Positions 37,713-46,646 of a stretch of DNA of 64,000 nt are shown in pieces. The notes below the pieces were generated by a model, which searched no databases, was not told where the DNA came from, and was given only the letters and a program-made list of their open reading frames with translations. Numbering within the stretch: position 1 is the first letter of the stretch; every line of letters begins with the position of its first letter. The position numbers and the translations under genes are program-made. The stretch comes from Solirubrobacteraceae bacterium (GTDB lineage: Bacteria > Actinomycetota > Thermoleophilia > Solirubrobacterales > Solirubrobacteraceae), in assembly GCA_030447785.1 (NCBI GenBank), contig JAUJOF010000004.1, positions 247,307 to 311,306 of the forward strand, in the 5' to 3' direction.

Positions 37713-39217
37713 ACAAGAACCCGCCCACGATCGGGCGCATGGTCGTCATCGTCGGCTTCGCGCTGTCGTGCTTCGGGCTGCTCATGTTCCTGTGGGTGTC
37801 CTTCGGCGGCCCGGTCCCGCTGCAGCCCCAGGGCTACCGCTTCAAGGCCTCGTTCACCGACGCCACCACGCTGGCCGCCCAGGGCGACGTGCGCGCGGCC
37901 GGGGTGAGCATCGGCAAGGTCACGGCGACGGAGCTGGACCCGCGCGGCAACGCCACGCTGGCCACGATCGAGCTCGACGAGGAGTACGCGCCCATTCGTA
38001 GTGACGCGCGCGCCATCCTGCGCCAGAAGACGCTGCTGGGCGAGACCTACGTCGAGATGACGCTGGGCAGCAAGGGCGCCCCGCCGCTGCCCGAGGACGC
38101 GCGTCTGGACGACACCCAGGTCGCGGAGGCCGTCGAGTTCGACGAGCTGCTGCGCATCTTCGATCCCCAGACGCGCAAGACCTTCCAGCGGTGGCAGGCC
38201 ACCCTGGCGGAGGCCACCCAGGGCCGCGCCCAGGACGTCAACGACTCGCTGGGCAACCTGCCCGAGTTCGTCGGCAGCACCCAGAGCGTGGTCGACGTGC
38301 TCGACGAGCGCCGCGACAGCCTCGAGTCCCTCGTGCGCGAGACGGGCACCACCTTCGAGGCGATCACCCGCAACGAGGAGGCGCTGCAGAGCTTCATCGT
38401 GGACAGCTCGCGCGTGTTCGAGGTGCTGGGCGCCCGGCGCGACTCCCTCGCCGAGTCCTTCCAGATCCTGCCCACCTTCCAGCGCGAGTCGCGCGCGCTG
38501 CTGAGGCGCACCCGCGACTTCGCCGTCGACACCGAGCCTCTCATCGAGGACCTGCGCCCCGTGCTGCGAGACGCGCGGCCGACGCTGGACTCGCTGCGCG
38601 GCCTGTCGCCCGACCTCGAGCGCCTGTTCGGCGATCTCGACCCTCTCATCGAGGCGGGGGACGTGGGCTTCCCGCCGCTGGCTGAGGTGCTGCGCGAGCT
38701 CGAGCCCACGCTGCGCGCCACCGGGCCCTTCCTGCAGCAGCTCAACCCGCTGCTGGAGTACCTCGAGGTTCAGCAGCCCACGGTCTCGGACTTCGTCACC
38801 AATGGCGGCATCGCCATCTCACCGACCGTCCCAGAAGGCTCCGACGCCCCCGGGGGCACCGGTCAGTTCACCAACGGCCACGCCCTGCCCCAGCTCCCCG
38901 TGCTGGGCGACCAGTCGCTGCCCACCCTGCAGCGCAGCAAGACCAACCGCGGCAACGCCTATCACCCGCCCGGCTGGCTGCGCTACGACGACTACATCAA
39001 CGAGCACCCGTTCATCCTGCCCAACTTCGACTGCGCCCACCTCGGCGGACCCAAGCCGCGCACCGAGCGCGACGCGGCGTGTGGGGTCATGGATCCCTAC
39101 GCCTTCCAGGGTGAGCAGGCGAAGTTCCCCACCATCCAGCCCAACCCGCCCGGCGGGCGCTCGCTGCAGCAGCGCCCCGGCGACGAGCGCGACCGCGACG
39201 AGGCCCGCGGGCGCTAG
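37709..39217 (+). CDS. MCE/MlaD family protein 6 of 6
   Basis: 502 residues from a GTG overlapping the previous stop. Helix MVVIVGFALSCFGLLMFLWV, MlaD domain (YRFKASFTDATTLAAQGDVR, AAGVSIGKVTATEL, LLGETYVEMTLG), helical tail, and a C-terminal part with Cys-containing motifs (FDCAHLGGPKP, DAACGVMDPY). It is the last gene of the operon and converges with a small minus-strand gene with a 4-bp overlap. No transport ATPase, YrbE/MlaE permease or Mas-type gene is found in the window next to this operon. Confidence 0.9.
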   Translation: MNKNPPTIGRMVVIVGFALSCFGLLMFLWVSFGGPVPLQPQGYRFKASFTDATTLAAQGDVRAAGVSIGKVTATELDPRGNATLATIELDEEYAPIRSDARAILRQKTLLGETYVEMTLGSKGAPPLPEDARLDDTQVAEAVEFDELLRIFDPQTRKTFQRWQATLAEATQGRAQDVNDSLGNLPEFVGSTQSVVDVLDERRDSLESLVRETGTTFEAITRNEEALQSFIVDSSRVFEVLGARRDSLAESFQILPTFQRESRALLRRTRDFAVDTEPLIEDLRPVLRDARPTLDSLRGLSPDLERLFGDLDPLIEAGDVGFPPLAEVLRELEPTLRATGPFLQQLNPLLEYLEVQQPTVSDFVTNGGIAISPTVPEGSDAPGGTGQFTNGHALPQLPVLGDQSLPTLQRSKTNRGNAYHPPGWLRYDDYINEHPFILPNFDCAHLGGPKPRTERDAACGVMDPYAFQGEQAKFPTIQPNPPGGRSLQQRPGDERDRDEARGR

Positions 39218-39552
39218 GCGCCGCCCAGCACCCGGCGCAGCGCCGCGAAGGCGTCCTCGCCGGGTGCCTGGTCGACGACCTCGCGCCGCAGGCGCCCGCG
39301 GAAGGCCTCGGCCGAGCCGTCGCCGCGGACGTCGACGCCGGCGCGCAGGCGCCCCGGGCCGGCCAGCTCGGCGCGTGCCGCCACCTGGCCGACGGGGTCG
39401 TAGGAGCGCATGAACGCCCGGGTGGCCCCGCGCGTGGCGCCCAAGCCGCCCACGCGCGCCTCGAGCGCCAGCAGGGCCGCGTCGAGGTCGGCGTGGCGCG
39501 AGCGCTCCACGCGCGATCCCTCGCGGACGGTCAGCTTCCAGGGATGGTGCAC
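39214..39552 (-). CDS. Hypothetical protein
   Basis: 112 residues from a GTG at 39552 (VHHPWKLTVREGSRVERSR). Helical, charged, with AALLALEARVGGLG, FMRSYDPVGQVAARAELAG and a C-terminal FAALRRVLGGA. No family recognised and no membrane segment. Its 3' end overlaps the last MCE gene by 4 bp (convergent), and 59 bp separate its start from the citrate synthase stop upstream on the same strand. Codon use is normal for the region. Confidence 0.6.
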   Translation of the reverse strand: MHHPWKLTVREGSRVERSRHADLDAALLALEARVGGLGATRGATRAFMRSYDPVGQVAARAELAGPGRLRAGVDVRGDGSAEAFRGRLRREVVDQAPGEDAFAALRRVLGGA

Positions 39553-39611
39553 GCGACCCGCCTCCGGCGACCATCGACCAACGGCTTCGCGTCGGTGGCC
39601 GCCGCCTCCCG

Positions 39612-40940
<1,329 letters not shown>

Positions 40941-40943
40941 CTC

Positions 40944-41168
40944 CTAGCTCGCTGTCACGACGGAGGCCACCATCACGAGGCCCACGAGAAACACCGTGAG
41001 GGCCATCAACGCGCGGGCCGCACCTTGGCCCGAGAGGAAACCGGGCCGCCTGATGCCCACGGCGGAGACCACGACGGCGAAGACGACCAGGACGAGGCCG
41101 CTGACGTAGAAGGCCAACGGCGAGCCGCCCTCCTCAGCGGCGGCCAGCAGGAGCGCGAGCGAGCTCAT
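40944..41168 (-). CDS. Small two-helix membrane protein
   Basis: 74 residues. Short N-terminal hydrophobic stretch SSLALLLAAAEEGG, then two helices (FYVSGLVLVVFAVVVSAVGI and ARALMALTVFLVGLVMVASV) joined by a Gly-containing loop. No known motifs. It lies 3 bp upstream of gltA on the same strand and is probably co-transcribed. Divergent from the PHP gene, 46 bp between starts. Confidence 0.7.
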   Translation of the reverse strand: MSSLALLLAAAEEGGSPLAFYVSGLVLVVFAVVVSAVGIRRPGFLSGQGAARALMALTVFLVGLVMVASVVTAS

Positions 41169-41214
41169 CGACCCACCCTACGCCAACCGCGCGGTGGGAT
41201 GCGAGGATCGCGGC

Positions 41215-42093
41215 GTGCCCGTCTTCGACGGCCAGGCCCACTCCACGTGCTCGGACGGGATGCTCGCGCCCGCCGAGGTCGTCGCACGCGCGGCGGGGAC
41301 GGGCGTGGAGGTGCTGGCCCTGACCGACCACGACACGGTCGACGGGGTGGACGACGCGCTGGCGGCGGCCGGCCGGACGGGCATCGCGCTGGTGCCCGCC
41401 GTGGAGCTCACCGTGGTCGACGGCGAGCACGACGAGCTGCACGTGCTCGGCTACGGGCTCGATCACCGCGCGCGCGGGCTGCGCGACGCGCTGGCCGGCC
41501 TGCGCGAGGACCGCGAGCACCGGATCCTGGCGATGGCCGACCGTTTGGAGGAACTGGGCTGGCGCTTGGTCCGCGACGAGCTGGCCCAGCGCCGCGCGGC
41601 GGGCCGCCCGCTGGGCCGCCCCCATCTGGCGCGCGCGCTGCTCGGCCACCCGGCCAACTGGGAGCGCCTGCGCGACGAGGGCATCGCGGGCGCCGGCGGC
41701 CTCTTCCCGGCCTACCTGGTGCCCGGCGCACCGGGCTACGTGGCACGCACGCGCCCGACCGTGGCCGAGGCGATCGAGCTGGTGCACGCCCACGGTGGCG
41801 TGACGGTGTGGGCCCATCCATTCTGGGACCTCGCCGATCCCGCTGAGGTCGAGGCGACGCTGCGGCGCTTCACCGCGGGCGGGCTGGACGGCGTGGAGGC
41901 CTTCTATCCCACCCACGACGCCCCGCGCGCGCGGCTGCTGGACGACCTGGCCGGCGAGTTGGGCCTGCTGGCCACGGGCGCGTCGGACTTCCACGGGCCC
42001 CAGCACGAGCACTTCAGCGCCTTTCTGACCTACGAGCTGCACGGGCGCGCGCTGCGCCTGGACGCGCCTCAACTCGCCGGCGTGGTGCCGTAG
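41215..42093 (+). CDS. PHP-domain phosphoesterase
   Basis: 292 residues from the GTG at 41215; another GTG at 41194 is possible. PHP motifs: DGQAHSTCSDG (motif I), ALTDHDTVDG (II), VPAVELTV (III), TVWAHPFW and TGASDFHGPQHE (IV). Length and order match YciV/RNase AM-type 3',5'-nucleoside bisphosphate phosphatases, which recycle pAp and trim RNA 5' ends. Convergent with dcd, 3' ends overlapping by 25 bp. Confidence 0.85.
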   Translation: MPVFDGQAHSTCSDGMLAPAEVVARAAGTGVEVLALTDHDTVDGVDDALAAAGRTGIALVPAVELTVVDGEHDELHVLGYGLDHRARGLRDALAGLREDREHRILAMADRLEELGWRLVRDELAQRRAAGRPLGRPHLARALLGHPANWERLRDEGIAGAGGLFPAYLVPGAPGYVARTRPTVAEAIELVHAHGGVTVWAHPFWDLADPAEVEATLRRFTAGGLDGVEAFYPTHDAPRARLLDDLAGELGLLATGASDFHGPQHEHFSAFLTYELHGRALRLDAPQLAGVVP

Positions 42094-43682
42094 CGGCTCT
42101 CGGTCGCCTCGACCTGGCCGTGGTAGTGGCTGCCCAGGTCGGGGTGGCCGTAGGGCCGCTGGGCAGGGCGGTCCAGGGCCATGAACGAAAGCTGGGCGAT
42201 GGGCTTGCCGGCGCGCAGCACGATGGGCACGCTGTTGAAGTTGGCGATCTCGAGCGTCAGCGTGCCCTCGAAACCGGGATCGACGAAGCCGGCGGTGGCG
42301 TGGACCACCAGACCCAGCCGTCCGAGGGAGCTGTTGTGGGTGGTGATGAACGAGCGACTGGCCAGGAACAGTCCCGACGGGTGCCCGACCTGGATGCAGC
42401 GGACGGGAACACTGTCGACAGGGCGGACATCGACGATGGCGCGGCCGTAGTAGGACGGTTCCCCGAGCTTCTGTCTGACCAGCTTTCGAGGCAGCCGGAA
42501 GACCGGCTCGTGCGGGGTGAAGGCCACCTCGTACTCCAGTCCGCAGTCGTTGCCGTTGAACGTGGCCGTCTTCGCGGCGACGACGGGCTTGAAGCCGAGG
42601 CTCGCGATGAGCTCGCGATACTGCTCTGCCAGGTGCGGTCGGACGGTCGCGAGCTGGCAGCGACCCTGGCGGTCGGCATGGCCCTCGGTGTCCATCAGCC
42701 CTTCCAGGAGTGACCGCCGCTGCGCGATGCTCGCTTCGAGATAGACGCGCGGTATGTGCTTGTCGCTCATCAGCCCCGCGGCGCGCAGCGTGCTCGAGAA
42801 CGAGCCATTGGCGCGGCAGCGTCCGGTGCCGAGGTCCCGGCTGCGCCCCTCGCCGCCGATGCGATACGAGAGGGGTCTCGCGCGCGAGGCTGGTGCCACG
42901 GCGTACCCCGCCCGGCCGATCTCGGCCAGGATGGGCTCGTCGACAGCGGTGATCTCGGCCTGGGCGCTCGTGCCGTCTCCGAGCCACGCGCCCATGACGT
43001 AGGGATCGATGGGCAACTCGCGCTCGGGGTAGCGCACCGGATCGCACCGGGCGACGTGGTGGTTGTACTCGGTGGCCGAGCACTTCAGGGATCGCTCGAT
43101 CTGACCCGTCGTGAGGATCTCCGGCGGCCGCCTGCGCGAGCGCGAGACCTTCGTCCAGCTCTCCCACCGGTGATCGACATCGGCGATGATCGTGGTGGCG
43201 TCCGAGAAGACGACCTCGCGGCATTCGCGACCGACCATGACCTCGCTGGTGCCCGCGACCCGCGTCGGCTGTCCCCACGCGTCGAAGACCTCGTCGCCCA
43301 CCGCCAGCGCGCCCATGGTCGTCCACCCGGATGGCGTCGGGATCGGAGTGTCGAGCGCGAGTGCCTTGCCCTCGATGCGCGCCACCACGTCCTCGGGGAG
43401 GCTCACGCGCTCCGCGGTGCTCCCGAGCACGAACTCCCCGGGATGGATCACGAACGGGTCCTCGCCCTCCACTTCGACGTGCTCGGTGAGGTCCTTCGGC
43501 GGCGCGTCGAGGTCGATCGCCTGGATGCGGTGGTTGTGGAAGACGCGAAACGAGTTGCCCAGGCGCACGTCCACCGAGGCGGGTTGGACCATCGTCGGAT
43601 CCCACGGATCGATGCGGATGCGCCCGGCGTCCACCAGCGCGCGGATCGTCCCGTCCGACAGGACCGAGCTGGGCGTGTCCAT
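42069..43682 (-). CDS. dcd: dCTP deaminase interrupted by an intein
   Basis: 537 residues encoding a 193-residue deaminase plus a 344-residue intein. Extein N (residues 1-106): LSDGTIRALVDAGRI, MVQPASVDVRLGNSFRVF, FVIHPGEFVLGST, ARIEGK. Extein C (451-537): SSLGRLGLVVHATAGFVDPG, LTLEIANF, PIAQLSFM, SHYHGQ. Joined, these give EGK-SSLGRLG, the dCTP-binding motif, and the catalytic Glu in LTLE. Deaminates dCTP to dUTP; some actinobacterial homologues also hydrolyse dUTP. Splicing is needed because the cut site is inside the active-site loop. The 3' end overlaps the convergent PHP gene by 25 bp. Confidence 0.93.
   Translation of the reverse strand: MDTPSSVLSDGTIRALVDAGRIRIDPWDPTMVQPASVDVRLGNSFRVFHNHRIQAIDLDAPPKDLTEHVEVEGEDPFVIHPGEFVLGSTAERVSLPEDVVARIEGKALALDTPIPTPSGWTTMGALAVGDEVFDAWGQPTRVAGTSEVMVGRECREVVFSDATTIIADVDHRWESWTKVSRSRRRPPEILTTGQIERSLKCSATEYNHHVARCDPVRYPERELPIDPYVMGAWLGDGTSAQAEITAVDEPILAEIGRAGYAVAPASRARPLSYRIGGEGRSRDLGTGRCRANGSFSSTLRAAGLMSDKHIPRVYLEASIAQRRSLLEGLMDTEGHADRQGRCQLATVRPHLAEQYRELIASLGFKPVVAAKTATFNGNDCGLEYEVAFTPHEPVFRLPRKLVRQKLGEPSYYGRAIVDVRPVDSVPVRCIQVGHPSGLFLASRSFITTHNSSLGRLGLVVHATAGFVDPGFEGTLTLEIANFNSVPIVLRAGKPIAQLSFMALDRPAQRPYGHPDLGSHYHGQVEATESRYGTTPAS
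42333..43364 (-). mobile_element. Class-3-like intein with LAGLIDADG endonuclease in dcd
   Basis: Residues 107-450 of the dcd product, 344 aa, Ala1 to the terminal His-Asn with Ser at +1. Block A is ALALDTPIPTPSGW. Block B includes IIADVDHRWES with His65 and Trp67 (intein numbering). Block F is PVRCIQVGHPSGLFLAS with Cys323. Block G is SFITTHN with Thr342. The Trp/Cys/Thr set and absence of Cys1/Ser1 match class 3 inteins. The middle carries two LAGLIDADG motifs, YVMGAWLGDG (122-131) and LLEGLMDTEG (219-228), of a homing endonuclease that looks intact. Inserted between Lys106 and Ser, within the deaminase substrate-binding motif. Confidence 0.88.
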
Positions 43683-43694
43683 GTCGCGCAGCCT

Positions 43695-43721
43695 ACGGGC
43701 CGGGGCGGCGCCCCGGCCCGT
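43695..43721. promoter_or_regulatory. Perfect 12-bp hairpin just upstream of dcd
   Basis: ACGGGCCGGGGC and its exact complement flank GGC. On the minus strand the hairpin ends 12 nt before the dcd start codon (43682) and lies 88 bp after the stop of the upstream membrane protein gene. It may terminate that gene or occlude the dcd ribosome-binding site; no T-tract is seen. Confidence 0.5.
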
Positions 43722-43735
43722 GCCGCGAGGAGAAC

Positions 43736-43752
43736 GTGTCGCTATCGCGACC
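43736..43752 (-). repeat. Fragment of the dispersed repeat, copy 5
   Basis: GTGTCGCTATCGCGACC is identical to the distal end of copy 3 (including the GTCGC/GCGAC hairpin, loop GATA on the minus strand) and is then replaced by a G-run. It lies about 58 bp downstream of, and in sense with, the minus-strand gene ending at 43810. This copy is between tandem, not convergent, genes. Confidence 0.6.
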
Positions 43753-43809
43753 GGGGGGCGGGCAGGTCGACGAAGGGCACGGGAAGACAGCCGTCCGGTG
43801 CGCGGCAGC

Positions 43810-44073
43810 TCAGTGGCGGCTGGGGGTGCGCCGAGCCCGGGCCACCGTGCGCACCCGCGGCGGCGCGGGCAGCGGCGGGTCGCCGTGGGGGCCGCGGCGG
43901 GGGCGGCGCGGCGAGGGCCGCGGGGGCTCCTGCGGGCGGTCCTTGGCACCGCCCTCCCCCTCGTCGCCGCCGTCGACGTCGGGCTGGGAGCGCACGGCCC
44001 ACCAGACGATCCACAGGAGGGCCAGGATCGGCAGCTTGAGCCCCACCATCAGGTAGACGAAGGTCCAGTCCAC
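43810..44073 (-). CDS. Small single-helix membrane protein with Pro/Arg-rich tail
   Basis: 87 residues. Membrane helix near the N-terminus (FVYLMVGLKLPILALLWIVW), then an acidic stretch DVDGGDEGEGG and a Pro/Arg-rich cytoplasmic-type tail. No family recognised; this type of short ORF is common in actinobacteria. It starts 55 bp downstream of the PfkB gene's stop on the same strand. Confidence 0.6.
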   Translation of the reverse strand: MDWTFVYLMVGLKLPILALLWIVWWAVRSQPDVDGGDEGEGGAKDRPQEPPRPSPRRPRRGPHGDPPLPAPPRVRTVARARRTPSRH

Positions 44074-44128
44074 GCAGGCGCAGGGTACCCGCGGGCGCGG
44101 GTGCGCGCACGTGGGTACGACCCGCCGG

Positions 44129-45064
44129 TCAGCCGCGCAGCGCGACCGGCATGTCCTCGAAGCGCGTCATGCGCTCCAGGTCGGCCACCCGACCGGCGAT
44201 CTCGTCGGGGGTCAGGCGCGCGACGCGCTCGGTGCCGAACTCCTGCACGTTGTAGGAGGCGATCGCCGTCCCGTAGGCCATCGCGCGGGTGAGCAGTCCG
44301 TGGGCGATCTCCTCGCCGGGGTGCGCGGCGACGTAGCCGACGAAGCCGCCCGCGAAGGAGTCGCCCGCGCCGGTGGGATCGACGACCGTCTCCATCGGGA
44401 AGGCCGGCAGCGCGAAGAAGCCGTCGGCGGTGACCAGCGCGGCGCCGTACTTGCCCAGCTTGGCCACCACGGCCGCCGGGCCCCAGGAGAGCACCTCCCG
44501 AGCCGCGGTCAGCACGTTGGGCCTGCCCGTGAGCTGCTCGAGCTCCTCGTCGTTGAGGATCACGCAGTCGACCATGCGGATGGCGCGGTCCAGCGAGTCG
44601 CGAGCGATGTTCATCCACAGGTCCATGCTGTCCAGCGCCACGAAGCGCGCCTTGTCGCACTGCTCGCGCACGCCGATCTGCAGGTCGGGCACGATGTTGG
44701 CCAGGAAGAGCACGTCGCAGTCGCGCGAGGCATCCGACAGCTTGGGCTCGAAGGCCTCGAAGACGTTGAGCTCGGTCTCCAGCGTCTCGCGGGCGTTGAG
44801 GTTCTCGGAGTAGACCCCGCTCCAGAAGAAGGTCTTGCCGCCGGCGACCTGCTCGATGTCGTCGGTCACCACGCCCCGGTCACGCAGGACGGCGTACTCG
44901 TCCTCGCCGAAGTCGTCGCCCACCGGTCCGACCACGCGGACCTCGTCGAAGAAGGAGGCGGCCAGCGCGAAGTGCACGGCGGCGCCGCCGAGCATCCTCT
45001 CGCGCTCCCCGAACGGCGTGCGCACGGCGTCGAAGGCGATGGATCCGACCACGGTGAGGCTCAT
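44129..45064 (-). CDS. PfkB-family carbohydrate/nucleoside kinase
   Basis: 311 residues from the ATG at 45064. Ribokinase fold: N-terminal GSIAFDAV, GGAAVHFALAASFF (substrate lid), NDEELEQLTG, and the C-terminal signature DPTGAGDSFAGGF with the catalytic Asp. ATP-dependent phosphorylation of a sugar or nucleoside; the substrate is not clear. A 75-bp gap separates it from the divergent DEAD-box gene. Family secure. Confidence 0.88.
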   Translation of the reverse strand: MSLTVVGSIAFDAVRTPFGERERMLGGAAVHFALAASFFDEVRVVGPVGDDFGEDEYAVLRDRGVVTDDIEQVAGGKTFFWSGVYSENLNARETLETELNVFEAFEPKLSDASRDCDVLFLANIVPDLQIGVREQCDKARFVALDSMDLWMNIARDSLDRAIRMVDCVILNDEELEQLTGRPNVLTAAREVLSWGPAAVVAKLGKYGAALVTADGFFALPAFPMETVVDPTGAGDSFAGGFVGYVAAHPGEEIAHGLLTRAMAYGTAIASYNVQEFGTERVARLTPDEIAGRVADLERMTRFEDMPVALRG

Positions 45065-45139
45065 GGCCGGCGACCCTACTGACCAGGTGTCGCCTTCGGC
45101 GGGCCCCTGGCGACCCACGGCCTAGAGTCATTCCCACAC

Positions 45140-46561
45140 ATGACGACCTTCACCGACCTCGGCCTCTCCGAGACCGCACTGCGGTCTCTGCGCGACGTGG
45201 GCTACGACCAGCCCAGTCCCATCCAGGAGGAGGCCATCCCGCCCATGCTGCAGGGGCGGGACTTGATCGGCCAGGCCCAGACCGGCTCGGGCAAGACCGC
45301 CGCCTTCGGCCTGCCCATCGCCGAGTACGTCGATCCCTCCGTGGGCGAGGTGCAGGCGCTGGTGCTCACGCCCACGCGCGAGCTGTGCATCCAGGTGACC
45401 CAGGCGCTTCGCACCTACGGCGCGGCCAAGGGCATCGACGTGGTGGCCGTCTTCGGCGGCGCGCCCATCCGCTCCCAGCAGGCCCAGCTGCGCGGCGGGG
45501 GGCAGGTTGTGGTGGGCACCGTCGGGCGCGTGCTCGACCTCATCCAGCGCGCCTCGCTCATCCTCACCTCGTGTCGCTTCGTGGTGCTCGACGAGGCCGA
45601 CGAGATGCTCGACCTGGGCTTTCTGGAGGACGTGGAGCGCATCCTCGCGCTCACGCCCAACTCGCGCCAGACCGCGCTGTTCAGCGCGACCGTGCCCCCT
45701 CCCATCCGCGCGCTGGCCGACCGTTACCTCTACGACCCCGTCCACGTGGAGGTGCAGGCGGCCACGCTGACCGTCGAGTCGGTGGAGCAGTTCCAGGTGC
45801 CCGTCGAGTCCAAGGACAAGAACGACAAGCTCGTCGAGGTCCTCAGCGCCGAGAAGCCCGACCAGGCGATCGTGTTCGTGCGCACGAAGGTGCGCACCGA
45901 CCAGCTCTTTCGCAGGCTGCGCGACCGGGGGCTGAACGTCCGTGCTCTGCACGGCGACATGACCCAGGGCGCCCGTGACGGCGTGATGCTGGCCTTCAAG
46001 GGTGGACGCGTGCCGATCCTGGTGGCCACCGACGTGGCCGCCCGCGGCCTGGACATCTCGACGGTCACCCACGTGATCAACTTCGACGTGCCCGTCTCGC
46101 CCGATGTCTACGTGCACCGCATCGGGCGCACCGGGCGCGTCGGGCGCTCCGGTCGGGCCCTCACCTTCGTGGAGAACCGCCAGCGCCGTGAGCTGGCGGC
46201 CATCGAGGAGCACATCGGCACCTCCATCGCACCCTGGGCCGAGGGCGCCCACGTGGCTCCGGTCAAGGTGGAGGAGAGACCCCGCCGCCACGCCAAGCCC
46301 CAACTGTCGGCCAACGGCGACGGGCCGTTCACCACGCTGATCGCGGGCGCCGGGCGCTCGGACGGCCTGCGCGTGGCCGACCTGGTCAACGTGGTCACCC
46401 GCGAGGCGGGGGTGGGCGGCGAGTCGGTGCGCGACGTGCGCCTGCTGGAGCGCTTCGCCTTCCTGTCGGTGCCCGCCGCCGAGGCGCAGCGCATCGCCGA
46501 GGCGGTCAGCGGGGCGCAGGTCAAGGGCGTCACGCTGCGCCTCGAGGCCGCCCGCGCCTGA
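45140..46561 (+). CDS. DEAD-box RNA helicase with DbpA-type RNA-binding tail
   Basis: 473 residues. Helicase motifs: Q motif region YDQPSPIQEEAIP, motif I AQTGSGKTAAF, Ia PTRELCIQV, Ib GTVGRVLD, II VLDEADEMLD, III FSATVPP, IV IVFVRTKV, V DVAARGLD, VI HRIGRTGRVGRSG. The C-terminal ~70 residues (TTLIAGAGRSDGLRVADL, VNVVTREAG, VTLRLEAARA) form a DbpA-like RNA-binding domain, as in DeaD/CsdA helicases. Remodels RNA during ribosome assembly or cold stress by family analogy. Confidence 0.92.
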   Translation: MTTFTDLGLSETALRSLRDVGYDQPSPIQEEAIPPMLQGRDLIGQAQTGSGKTAAFGLPIAEYVDPSVGEVQALVLTPTRELCIQVTQALRTYGAAKGIDVVAVFGGAPIRSQQAQLRGGGQVVVGTVGRVLDLIQRASLILTSCRFVVLDEADEMLDLGFLEDVERILALTPNSRQTALFSATVPPPIRALADRYLYDPVHVEVQAATLTVESVEQFQVPVESKDKNDKLVEVLSAEKPDQAIVFVRTKVRTDQLFRRLRDRGLNVRALHGDMTQGARDGVMLAFKGGRVPILVATDVAARGLDISTVTHVINFDVPVSPDVYVHRIGRTGRVGRSGRALTFVENRQRRELAAIEEHIGTSIAPWAEGAHVAPVKVEERPRRHAKPQLSANGDGPFTTLIAGAGRSDGLRVADLVNVVTREAGVGGESVRDVRLLERFAFLSVPAAEAQRIAEAVSGAQVKGVTLRLEAARA

Positions 46562-46646
46562 GCGGCCGCGCAAGGCGACCCGGCTGGCGATCACGGCGAT
46601 CCCGAAGTGGGATGGCCCGGGGACCTTCGCCATACTGACGCGCGGC

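Noticed and set aside
45080..45115. GGTGTCGCCTTCGGCGGGCCCCT as a sixth copy of the repeat
   Set aside because: Only a few bases agree by chance; the stems and CTAG end are absent.
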